This document shows positions 6,956 to 13,124 of a DNA stretch of 15,091 nt, one piece after another. The notes below the pieces were generated by a model. That model was not told where the DNA came from. It did not search any database and saw nothing but the letters and a program-made list of their open reading frames with translations. The stretch spans positions 1-15,091 of the forward strand of contig CAZCZJ010000057.1 in the NCBI GenBank assembly GCA_964503235.1. Reading direction: 5' to 3'. This DNA comes from W425 sp964503235. GTDB taxonomy: Bacteria; Chloroflexota; Dehalococcoidia; Dehalococcoidales; RBG-16-60-22. The position numbers and the translations under genes were made by a program. How positions within the stretch are numbered: position 1 is the first letter of the stretch; every line of letters starts with the position of its first letter.

Positions 6956-7006
6956 GATGCCGCGAGGGCGGTCGGGTGGGAAAAGATAACTAAAAAGGGG
7001 CGGCGG
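6956..7006 (+). repeat. Dispersed GGGTGGGAAAAGATA-type repeat, copy 2
   Basis: Contains GAGGGCGG, then GGGTGGGAAAAGATAACTA and GGGGCGGCGG. The last part matches copy 3 (9997-10046, opposite strand) almost base for base. It ends about 10 bases before the galU stop codon. Confidence 0.7.
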
Positions 7007-7015
7007 AATACTCAG

Positions 7016-7879
7016 CTAACCGGAAAAGTCTTTCAGGTATTTACGCAGCTCCGACCCGATATCGTCCCGTTTTAACGCCAGGGCTATGTTAGCTTTCAGC
7101 CAGCCCAGGGGCGAACCGGTATCGTAACGTATCCCTTCCAACTCGTAGGCATATAACTTATGCTGTTTTAAAAGGATTTGTAACGCATCGGTAATCTGTA
7201 TCTCATTGCCCGCCCCAGGCGGTGTAACCTCAATAGCCTCAAATATCTCCGGTGTGAGTACATAGCGACCCACGATACCCAGACGCGAAGGAGCCTGTTC
7301 CGGCTCCGGTTTCTCGACGAGACTTAATATCTCATAAACACGCGGTGAAACCTGTTTAGGCTCGATAACGCCGTATTTACGGGTATCTTCTTTACTGACC
7401 CTCTCGACAGCAATAACGCCCGCACCATACTTTTCATAGGTGTCTATCATGCTTTTCAAAGTCGGTACTTTACTGTCGATAATATCATCGGGCAACATCA
7501 CTGCAAAGGGCTCGTTGCCGACTAAGTCTCTGGCAATTAGGATAGCGTGGCCGATACCCAGTTGTTTTTTCTGCCGTATATAGCAGATATCCACCATCCC
7601 GGATACCTCACGCATCTGCTGCAAACGTTCTTCATCACCCTTTCGCTCGAGAACCTGCTCAAGTTCAAAACAGTCGTCGAAATAGTCCTCCATAGTATGC
7701 TTGCCCCGGGAGGTGACGAATATTATTTGTTCAATACCGGAGTTAATGGCTTCCTCTACGTCGTATTGAATAATCGGTTTGTCCACCAGAGGTAGCATCT
7801 CCTTGGGCTGAGACCTGGTAGCGGGTAGAAACCTTGTTCCCCAACCGGCTGCAATAACAACCGCTTTACGAATCTTCAT
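7016..7879 (-). CDS. galU: UTP--glucose-1-phosphate uridylyltransferase
   Basis: 287 residues, the usual GalU length. It makes UDP-glucose from UTP and glucose 1-phosphate for cell-envelope glycans and compatible-solute or glycogen-type pathways. Signatures: nucleotide-binding AAGWGTRFLPAT at 10-21 with PKEMLPL at 25-31, GIGHAILIA at 108-116, VEKP at 188-191, GRYVLTPEIF at 204-213, GNEIQITDA at 224-232 and the sugar-binding YDTGSPLGWLKAN at 252-264. Trp13 replaces the more usual Leu in the glycine-rich loop and Arg-Ser replaces Lys-Ala before PKEMLP, both mild changes. The ATG overlaps the stop of the upstream ROK kinase by four bases (ATGA), a strong sign of co-translation. It is the last gene of the holA-ROK-galU unit. 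Confidence 0.96.
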   Translation of the reverse strand: MKIRKAVVIAAGWGTRFLPATRSQPKEMLPLVDKPIIQYDVEEAINSGIEQIIFVTSRGKHTMEDYFDDCFELEQVLERKGDEERLQQMREVSGMVDICYIRQKKQLGIGHAILIARDLVGNEPFAVMLPDDIIDSKVPTLKSMIDTYEKYGAGVIAVERVSKEDTRKYGVIEPKQVSPRVYEILSLVEKPEPEQAPSRLGIVGRYVLTPEIFEAIEVTPPGAGNEIQITDALQILLKQHKLYAYELEGIRYDTGSPLGWLKANIALALKRDDIGSELRKYLKDFSG

Positions 7880-8865
7880 GCTTTCCTCCCGGTTTTTTGC
7901 TCAATCGCGTAAGCCGCCGCTCCGTACACCCCGGCCTCATTGCCGAGCTGGGCCGTGACGAAGCTCAGCGTTCGAGTCGAAATTGAAAAAGCCCTCGCCA
8001 TCACCAACTCTTTAGCCGGTTCGATGTAGAGGCTGCCCAGTTCCGCCATCCCTCCACCGAGAATTATCATCTCCGGATTGAAGGCATTCACAGTGTTCAC
8101 CAGACCCACACCCAGGTAATGGGCAGCACGAGTAAAAACATCCCGAGCCAGGGAATCACCAGCGGCGGCCGCGGCGGCCACCTGCTCACTGGTGATATCT
8201 GCCACCTTACCACCAGTAATTTCTGTCAATGATGACTTCTCACCCTGAGCTAGACGCCTTACCGCTTCCCTGGCCACCGCCCGGCCGGATGACATCACTT
8301 CCAGGCAACCTGTATTACCGCAACCGCAAACCGGTCCTCCTTCATCGACAGTCATATGGCCTATCTCACCAGCACTACCGCTGGCGCCAAGATATAACTC
8401 ACCATCAATGATAAGACCCCCACCGATGCCGGTGCCCAGCGTGATTAATACCAGATTCTTCACGCCCCGTCCGGCACCAAAGCGCTGCTCGCCCAGCGCC
8501 GCGCTGCTGGCGTCATTCAGCACACAGGTATCAACACCGAATCTTTCCTCTATAATGTCCCGGAGGGGCAAATCAGACCAGCCCGGGAGATTGGGGGAGG
8601 GAGTCACGACAACCCCACTTGCCGAGTCTATCCCACCAGCGCAGGCAATGCCGATACCAGCCAACCGCGAGGTGTTGAGTCTATGTCGGCTGAGGAGATT
8701 GTCAATCGCCGACTTGAGCCGTTCAACTACGGCGGTAACGCCTTCATTAGCAATGGTCGGGCATACGTCCTTAGCCAGCATCTGCCCATCAGTAGAAAAA
8801 ACGGCGGTCATTATCTTGGTACCGCCGATATCTACTGCCACAACCGGTGAATCATTTTGTGTCAT
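7876..8865 (-). CDS. ROK-family sugar kinase, probably glucokinase
   Basis: 329 residues, typical of bacterial ROK glucokinases. The protein phosphorylates glucose or a related hexose with ATP (or polyphosphate) in the cytoplasm. It shows VAVDIGGTKIMTAVF at 9-23 (phosphate-binding loop), LNDASSAALGE at 116-126 with the catalytic Asp118, LGTGIGGGLI at 143-152, SAGEIGH at 164-170 with the zinc-ligand His170, and CGCGNTGCLE at 180-189 giving Cys180, Cys182 and Cys187. Those residues define the active ROK kinase branch; there is no N-terminal helix-turn-helix, so it is not a ROK repressor. Its neighbour galU suggests flow of glucose into UDP-glucose. N-acetyl-hexosamine specificity cannot be excluded from sequence alone. 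The start ATG has only a weak AGTGG site; it lies 33 bases after the holA stop. Confidence 0.93.
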   Translation of the reverse strand: MTQNDSPVVAVDIGGTKIMTAVFSTDGQMLAKDVCPTIANEGVTAVVERLKSAIDNLLSRHRLNTSRLAGIGIACAGGIDSASGVVVTPSPNLPGWSDLPLRDIIEERFGVDTCVLNDASSAALGEQRFGAGRGVKNLVLITLGTGIGGGLIIDGELYLGASGSAGEIGHMTVDEGGPVCGCGNTGCLEVMSSGRAVAREAVRRLAQGEKSSLTEITGGKVADITSEQVAAAAAAGDSLARDVFTRAAHYLGVGLVNTVNAFNPEMIILGGGMAELGSLYIEPAKELVMARAFSISTRTLSFVTAQLGNEAGVYGAAAYAIEQKTGRKA

Positions 8866-8898
8866 ATTAATACCACTTTATCCTATTTGATTAATTTG

Positions 8899-9906
8899 TC
8901 AAGAACGAACGGAGCCCTTCTGCATAAGGTCGGCAATGAGTATATCGAGGGCAAGGTCGCCATCATATTTACCTGTTTTAATGGAGAGGTCAGTTTCCAG
9001 GAGTCGGTGGTATACCTCCCTGAGCCTGACCGACGAATATTTATCAGACTGCTCCCAGGCCTTCCGTAGAACGAAATCGGAGGTCAGCCCCAGTTTTTTC
9101 TGAATCTCGGTACGAGTCTTCTTTAGATTCCGCAACTCCTTAATCTGAAAGATAATCCTGATTTGCCGCGATATCATTACCAGCAACTGGGCGGGAGCAG
9201 CACCCTGCCGGAGCAACTGCTGTAAAAACTCCTGAGCTTTACTTGCCCTGAGCTCGATGATGGCATCCACCATGGCGAAAACACCAGCTTCCCGGGCATT
9301 ACCGACCAGGGCTTTGACATCCTCTTCTTCGATACGACGTCCTGCAGTGTAGACCGAGAGCTTTTCAATCTCATTAGACATGAGCCAAAGGTCATTACCG
9401 ACGAATCCAACCAGCGAGTTCACTGCCTGAGGCGATATGGTGCTATCCGCTGAAGCAACCTTCTGAGTAATCCACTGTCGCAATTGAGAATCATTCAACG
9501 GCGGGAAAGACCGCACCTTAGTGATAGTCATAAGCTCCCGTAAGAGGGGATTATTCCCGCCTGTTTTGCCATTAAGAAGCACCAGTTCCGTGAATTCCGG
9601 GAGCTGTTTCATGCCGTCGGAAAAAGCCTTAATATCATCTTCACCGGACCGATGATTTGCTTTCTTTTTAACGACTCTACCGGCAGGTTCGAAACGTCCC
9701 AGGAGACCTTCGACGATGACCAGGCGTTTCTCCGATAGAAACGGGACCGTCTCGCAGACATTCCGTAGCTGCTCAATAGTCACCTGCCGTCCGTCGAGTA
9801 CGGTGGTATTGGTCAACAGAGCGGTATCGTCGCCGATAGTTTTCTTTATTTCTTCGAGCGCCTGGCGGATTGAGAAGTCATCCTCGCCGATAAGTACGTG
9901 CAGCAA
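8899..9906 (-). CDS. holA: DNA polymerase III subunit delta
   Basis: 335 residues from the chosen start, normal for HolA. The delta subunit opens the beta sliding clamp as part of the clamp loader. Landmarks are LHVLIGEDDFSIRQALEEIK at the N-terminus, RLVIVEGLLGRF near residue 70, ELVLLNGKTGGNNPLLREL in the middle, NDLWLMSNEIEKLSVYTAGRRIEEEDV (typical delta linker and third-domain entry) and the C-terminal LRQGAAPAQLLVMISRQIRIIFQIKEL helices. There is no Walker A motif, as expected for delta. The start is TTG at 9906 because AAGGAG lies 8 bases upstream (9915-9920) and the protein then begins at the first conserved strand. An ATG at 9954 would add 16 residues that no family member needs. It heads the unit with the ROK kinase and galU, an unusual mix of replication and sugar metabolism. 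Confidence 0.95.
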   Translation of the reverse strand: MLHVLIGEDDFSIRQALEEIKKTIGDDTALLTNTTVLDGRQVTIEQLRNVCETVPFLSEKRLVIVEGLLGRFEPAGRVVKKKANHRSGEDDIKAFSDGMKQLPEFTELVLLNGKTGGNNPLLRELMTITKVRSFPPLNDSQLRQWITQKVASADSTISPQAVNSLVGFVGNDLWLMSNEIEKLSVYTAGRRIEEEDVKALVGNAREAGVFAMVDAIIELRASKAQEFLQQLLRQGAAPAQLLVMISRQIRIIFQIKELRNLKKTRTEIQKKLGLTSDFVLRKAWEQSDKYSSVRLREVYHRLLETDLSIKTGKYDGDLALDILIADLMQKGSVRS

Positions 9907-9914
9907 TTTTACTT

Positions 9915-9920
9915 CTCCTT
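9915..9920 (-). promoter_or_regulatory. Ribosome binding site deciding the holA start
   Basis: AAGGAG on the minus strand, 8 bases before TTG at 9906. A possible extended -10 (TGGTATAAC, TATAAC at 9968-9963) would start RNA near 9956 and give a leader of about 50 bases to this site. The extended -10 has no convincing -35 and is tentative. Confidence 0.6.
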
Positions 9921-9996
9921 GTATCAGTCGTACCATTTTACCATATTCGGGCATTTTACGTAGTTATACCAAAGTCCTCTTGCATACATTCACCCA

Positions 9997-10046
9997 CCGC
10001 CGCCCCTTTTAGATATCTTTTCCCACCCAGGCCACCCTGTATCATC
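9997..10046 (-). repeat. Dispersed GGGTGGGAAAAGATA-type repeat, copy 3
   Basis: Read on the minus strand it gives GATGATACAGGGTGGCCT, then GGGTGGGAAAAGATA and a GGGGCGGCGG end. It is inverted relative to copies 1 and 2, on the other side of the holA-ROK-galU genes. Confidence 0.7.
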
Positions 10047-10080
10047 GCTGGTCCGTCCGGTAAATCACCCGCATCCCCGC

Positions 10081-10124
10081 CTCCTCGTAGTTATCTTTTC
10101 CCACCCAGGCCACCCCGCATCATC
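10081..10124 (-). repeat. Dispersed GGGTGGGAAAAGATA-type repeat, copy 4
   Basis: Minus strand reads GATGATGCGGGGTGGCCT, GGGTGGGAAAAGATAACTA, then diverges into CGAGGAG. It is a head-to-tail neighbour of copy 3, about 34 bases apart. Confidence 0.7.
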
Positions 10125-10154
10125 TTGCCTGTGTTCGGTAGTTTTCCCACTCCG

Positions 10155-10190
10155 CTTCCCCATTTCGTAAAGGGGGACTAAGGGGGATTT
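10155..10190 (-). repeat. Inverted copy of the C-rich repeat at 6805
   Basis: The minus strand reads AAATCCCCCTTAGTCCCCC followed by TTTACGAAATGGGG, against AAATCCCCCTTAATCCCCC followed by TTTACAAAAGGGGG at 6805. The two copies form the outer arms of the repeat arrangement around holA-ROK-galU. Confidence 0.65.
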
Positions 10191-10257
10191 CTCTAAGATA
10201 ATCACCCTGCCACTGAAAGAGAATAATCTCCAAATCACACCGGGGAGTAGCTTGCGT

Positions 10258-10277
10258 AGAGGGGCGGAAGCCCCTCT
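10258..10277. repeat. 8-bp hairpin with GGAA tetraloop
   Basis: AGAGGGGC, GGAA, GCCCCTCT. On the plus strand the loop fits the GNRA tetraloop rule. The following bases are TCTATAA rather than a T-run, and no gene ends here on the plus strand, so it is not called a terminator. Confidence 0.55.
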
Positions 10278-10287
10278 TCTATAACCT

Positions 10288-10313
10288 CCCCCTCTTCTTG
10301 ATAGGAGAGGGGG
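10288..10313. repeat. REP-like palindrome CCCCCTCT ... AGAGGGGG
   Basis: Perfect 8-base arms around a 10-base centre containing CTTGATAGG, followed by GGGGGTGAGG. It resembles the widespread intergenic palindromes built on CTCTCCCTTGATGGGAGAG. It is the fifth repeat unit in the roughly 530-base gap 9907-10435, which otherwise holds only the promoter at 10347-10375. Confidence 0.55.
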
Positions 10314-10346
10314 ATAAAGGGGGTGAGGTAGATATATAATTTAAGG

Positions 10347-10375
10347 TTGACAAAACCGCCGTATTAGGGAATAAT
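10347..10375 (+). promoter_or_regulatory. Sigma-70-type promoter of the HEAT-protein/lipoprotein/ychF operon
   Basis: TTGACA at 10347-10352, a 17-base spacer, and AATAAT at 10370-10375. RNA would start near 10382, about 54 bases before the ATG at 10436. The first 12 bases, TTGACAAAACCG, recur exactly in the rpoB promoter at 12937. Confidence 0.7.
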
Positions 10376-10435
10376 CGCACAGAGAGCACCTGATAATCAA
10401 TCAGACCACATTGCTGTAATCAAGAGGTGAGTAAA

Positions 10436-10675
10436 ATGCCGGATACTCCCGAAGAACCCATTCAGGACGAGGAACTGAAAAAGTTAGCCAATATCGCCAC
10501 GGATACGCACCTTGATAAGAAGATAAGGACCCAGGCCATCAACCTGCTCGGTGACATGGACACCCACGAAGCGCTGGAAGCCCTTCTCGCCCTGGCCGCC
10601 AACGAAAAAAATATCACCGAAGACAGAGAGCTTGCCCTGAAAAGAGCCCGGGATATAGTGAAAAAGGGCCGCTGA
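10436..10675 (+). CDS. Small HEAT-repeat-like protein of unknown function
   Basis: 79 residues, highly charged, predicted all-helical and soluble. The stretch KIRTQAINLLGDMDTHEALEALLALAANE (residues 29-57) has the pattern of a HEAT or PBS-lyase-type repeat: a helix, a short turn with GD, then a second helix with alternating Ala/Leu. One full repeat and flanking helices are all that fit. The ATG at 10436 is chosen because GAGGTG lies 6 bases upstream; a GTG at 10427 would sit inside that site. It is the first gene of a three-gene operon, ending 24 bases before the lipoprotein's proposed start. Co-transcription with a YchF-like GTPase may hint at a ribosome-linked role, which is only inference. 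I do not recognise a named family. Confidence 0.75.
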   Translation: MPDTPEEPIQDEELKKLANIATDTHLDKKIRTQAINLLGDMDTHEALEALLALAANEKNITEDRELALKRARDIVKKGR

Positions 10676-10699
10676 TAAATTACCGGAGATAAACAGGAA

Positions 10700-11314
10700 A
10701 CGAAAAGGATTATAAAAATAACAATCCTGAGTACTGCCTTGATACCATTATTAACCGGCTGCCGGATTGATTCCGACGCCGGTACTTTTACCGATACCAT
10801 CGAAATTGACGCTCAAGAGACGACCCTGGAAGAAGCCGCCAATACGTTTGGTGTGATTATACCTACGCCTGACTACATGCCTGAAGACTACAGCGTTCAA
10901 GAGGTCTATCTTCTAAATGCAGTCTATCATAAGAATGGCAGAGTCAGGCTTCTCATCTCGAAGGGTGAGATAGAGAAAGAGCTGGTAACGCGAAGCGGCG
11001 CATCCAGCGAATACCAGGTATACGAGTTTCAATGCCCGATGACAATAGAGATATTCTACAAAAGCGAGGGCATACCGGGAGGTCTGAAATTCACCGGTGG
11101 CGGCAGCGATAGCGTAGTAATTACTCCAAGCCGGGGAAACCTCATGGGCTGTCTGATAGCCGACAAAGAAAGCCATAACGAACTCTGGTGGGAATGGCGC
11201 CCCAATGATTCCTATGACGCCCCGATATTCCAGATAGGAATTGCCGCCAGCAAGCATTTCTCCAAAGAAGAGCTGGTGAAGATTGCCGAGTCGTTTGAAT
11301 ATCAGGTGAGTTAA
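10700..11314 (+). CDS. Lipoprotein with DUF4367-like domain
   Basis: About 204 residues. Extending the frame upstream gives KRIIKITILSTALIPLLTGC, a textbook lipoprotein signal peptide with lipobox LTGC (Cys21). The only in-frame codon at the expected start position is ACG (10700-10702), where ATG would be usual. Standard start codons appear only at TTG 10739, which would leave just seven residues before the Cys. I therefore place the N-terminus at 10700 with a non-standard codon; ATT at 10709 is another option and 10739 is the conservative start. The mature part resembles DUF4367: an early PTPDYMPEDYSVQEVYLL segment, a central hydrophobic strand block and a final SKEELVKIAESFEY, typical of the family's closing helix. 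It would be anchored to the membrane, facing outward; the role is unknown. Its stop lies 3 bases before the ychF ATG. Confidence 0.75.
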   Translation, partial: TKRIIKITILSTALIPLLTGCRIDSDAGTFTDTIEIDAQETTLEEAANTFGVIIPTPDYMPEDYSVQEVYLLNAVYHKNGRVRLLISKGEIEKELVTRSGASSEYQVYEFQCPMTIEIFYKSEGIPGGLKFTGGGSDSVVITPSRGNLMGCLIADKESHNELWWEWRPNDSYDAPIFQIGIAASKHFSKEELVKIAESFEYQVS

Positions 11315-11317
11315 CCG

Positions 11318-12424
11318 ATGAGTATTAATATAGGTATTATAGGCCTACCTCAAAGCGGCAAGACCACCCTTTTCAACGCGTTAACAGGTGGCCAGGCCGA
11401 TACTACCTCCCACATCACTGAGGGCGTCTCTTCGCATGTAGGCATCGCCAGGGTGCCGGAGCCACGCCTCAATGTCCTCAATGAAATGCTTCATCCCAAG
11501 AAGCTGGTCCCGGTCGAAGTGAAATATATCGACGTCGGAGCTTCCATAAAGACGTTAGCCAAGGACAAGGGCATCGGCGGTGAACTGCTCAATCAACTAA
11601 ATACCGTCGATACCCTCATCGTCGTCGTCCGGGCTTTCGCCGATGACAGCATCCCTCACCCTGAAGGCAGCCTCGATGTCGCCAGGGATATCGCTACCCT
11701 GAACATGGAGCTTGTTTTCTCAGACCTAGCTATCATCGAAAGAAGGCTTCAGAAACTGGAAGAGACCCTAAAAGCCGCCAAGGCTGGAGAGCGGCAGGCA
11801 ATCACGCTGGAAAGGGATATTTTACTTCATTTTCAAGCCGATTTAGAAGAAGACAAGCCCATCAGGGAACTGCATCCCGAGGCCACCGCTTCCCGGATAA
11901 TCGCCAACTACCAGCTGCTCACGGCAAAACCGCTTCTCATCGTCATAAACATCGGCGAAGAGCAGCTACCGGAAGCCCCATCGCTGGAAACCGAGATAAA
12001 TACAAAATATTCCGGGGCGAAATGCCGCGCCATCACCCTCTGTGGCAAGCTGGAAATGGAGCTTTCACAGCTGGATGATGACGCCGCCCGGGAATGCCGC
12101 GACGTATACGGACTACAAGAATCCGGCCTGGCCAGGACCGTAGAAATATCCTACGAGCTATCCGACCTCATCTCCTTTTTCACCATCGCCTCTAACGAGG
12201 TCAGGGCGTGGTCGGTAAAAAAGGGAACAGTAGCGGTCAAAGCGGCCGGAAAGATACATACCGACATGGAAAAGGGCTTTATCCGCGCCGAGGGAATAAG
12301 TTTCGATAGCCTGGTCAAATGCGGGAGTATCGCCGAAGCCCGTAAGCAGGGGCAATTACGCCTCGAGGGTAAAGAATATATTATACAGGACGGTGATGTG
12401 ATTACCTTCCTGTTTAACGTATAG
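11318..12424 (+). CDS. ychF: Divergent YchF-like (Obg-related) GTPase/ATPase
   Basis: 368 residues against about 363 for E. coli YchF. YchF is a ribosome-associated P-loop NTPase that prefers ATP and affects stress responses and translation fidelity. Seen here: P-loop GLPQSGKT at 9-16 (family norm GLPNVGKS), switch-II region YIDVGAS at 70-76 (norm is DIAGL, so Gly of DxxG is Ala75), LLNQLNTVDTLIVVVRAF at 90-107, a helical coiled insertion at about 130-175, INIGEE at 210-215 (keeps the NxxE element) and a C-terminal TGS domain at about 286-368 ending EYIIQDGDVITFLFNV. AGGTGAG upstream overlaps the end of the lipoprotein gene, suggesting coupled translation. The changes at the P-loop and DxxG suggest a specialised paralogue rather than the standard enzyme. 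The last 11 bases overlap the converging NfeD-like gene. Confidence 0.85.
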   Translation: MSINIGIIGLPQSGKTTLFNALTGGQADTTSHITEGVSSHVGIARVPEPRLNVLNEMLHPKKLVPVEVKYIDVGASIKTLAKDKGIGGELLNQLNTVDTLIVVVRAFADDSIPHPEGSLDVARDIATLNMELVFSDLAIIERRLQKLEETLKAAKAGERQAITLERDILLHFQADLEEDKPIRELHPEATASRIIANYQLLTAKPLLIVINIGEEQLPEAPSLETEINTKYSGAKCRAITLCGKLEMELSQLDDDAARECRDVYGLQESGLARTVEISYELSDLISFFTIASNEVRAWSVKKGTVAVKAAGKIHTDMEKGFIRAEGISFDSLVKCGSIAEARKQGQLRLEGKEYIIQDGDVITFLFNV

Positions 12425-12842
12425 GCTTGGTTTCGCCTATTTTATGCACCAGCAGCTTCAAACCGTCCTCCCCCACGACTTCCACTTCGTCACCGACAGC
12501 GAGGTTATCTTCATTCGACTTCGCAGCCCAAAGCTCCCCTTTTATCCTGACCATTCCCTCCGGTGATAAGCTACTGGTAATTCTCCCCCGGGTACCAATC
12601 ATAGACGGAAGACCGACCGGCACCTGCTTCTTCAATATCCGAGACGTAAGTATGAAAAGAGACACGCTGAAGATACCCCACCCCACCATCATACCGATGA
12701 GGGCGGATACCGATAAGTAGATATCAAATTCCGGTAGTGCCCAGCGCCAGATAGTATATATAGCTATTTCTTCCAGTGCCGTGGTAATAACCGCCAGAAT
12801 CAACCTGTTGGTCGTCAGTCGCTTGTTCATATAACTTATCAT
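12414..12842 (-). CDS. NfeD-like membrane protein
   Basis: 142 residues. Two hydrophobic segments, about 13-33 and 43-67, are followed by KK and a small beta-rich domain (about 78-134) with MIGTRGRITSSLSPEGMVRIKGELWAAKS and VGDEVEVVGEDGLKLLV, the signature of the NfeD C-terminal OB-fold. NfeD proteins work with stomatin-like or SPFH proteins, and often with a membrane protease; the long forms carry a ClpP-like protease domain, which this short form lacks. The OB domain would face the cytoplasm. The ATG at 12842 is the longest start, but the ATG at 12830 (fifth codon) is at least as likely because a TATAAT sits at 12850-12845, only two bases before the first ATG. Neither has a clear ribosome binding site. 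No stomatin partner is in the window. Confidence 0.85.
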   Translation of the reverse strand: MISYMNKRLTTNRLILAVITTALEEIAIYTIWRWALPEFDIYLSVSALIGMMVGWGIFSVSLFILTSRILKKQVPVGLPSMIGTRGRITSSLSPEGMVRIKGELWAAKSNEDNLAVGDEVEVVGEDGLKLLVHKIGETKPIR

Positions 12843-12844
12843 AT

Positions 12845-12853
12845 ATTATAGCA
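12845..12853 (-). promoter_or_regulatory. Extended -10 element upstream of the NfeD-like gene
   Basis: TGCTATAAT on the minus strand fits the TGn extended -10 rule with a perfect TATAAT. The -35 region is poor. RNA would start near 12838, which leaves only about 8 bases before ATG 12830 and would exclude ATG 12842. Confidence 0.45.
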
Positions 12854-12936
12854 GTATAATGCCAGCATTAATAACAGCCAATTTTAAATAATACACCAAA
12901 ATATCCCATAATGCAGGAAAATAATAGCTATGGTAC

Positions 12937-12966
12937 TTGACAAAACCGACAAATTAGTGGTATTCT
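12937..12966 (+). promoter_or_regulatory. Sigma-70-type promoter of rpoB
   Basis: TTGACA at 12937-12942, an 18-base spacer, TATTCT at 12961-12966. Transcription would begin near 12973, inside the palindrome at 12966-12980, giving a leader of about 150 bases. The start TTGACAAAACCG is identical to the promoter at 10347. Confidence 0.6.
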
Positions 12967-12980
12967 TATTACTGTAATAA
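12966..12980. promoter_or_regulatory. Operator-like palindrome at the rpoB transcription start
   Basis: TTATTACTGTAATAA: 7-base arms around a single T. It touches the -10 and covers the predicted start site, a typical repressor position. No regulator is identified; it could also be a second -10 region (TAATAA). Confidence 0.4.
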
Positions 12981-13012
12981 TGCCCCAAGTGTTTTTAAAT
13001 CCTACCCACCCA

Positions 13013-13061
13013 GATATATATTTATCCGTTGTATAGCTGCGTGTGTATGCGCATATATATC
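13013..13061 (+). promoter_or_regulatory. Structured rpoB leader hairpin
   Basis: GATATATAT at 13013-13021 pairs with ATATATATC at 13053-13061. Inside it, TGCG (13038-13041) can pair with CGCA (13050-13053), an alternative that competes for base 13053. It ends 63 bases before the rpoB start codon. There is no terminator-type T-run. Confidence 0.45.
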
Positions 13062-13124
13062 TTCATTAGAAACGGTTGGCTTAGAACGACACAAGAATCT
13101 CATGTGCTTTACTAAGGAGTAGAG

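Noticed and set aside
6875..7006. CRISPR array
   Set aside because: There are only two direct copies here, they are diverged, and the other copies are inverted 3 kb away; there are no regular spacers and no cas genes.
10258..10277. Intrinsic terminator
   Set aside because: The stem is good but it has no T-run and no gene ending upstream on the plus strand; it was kept only as a repeat.
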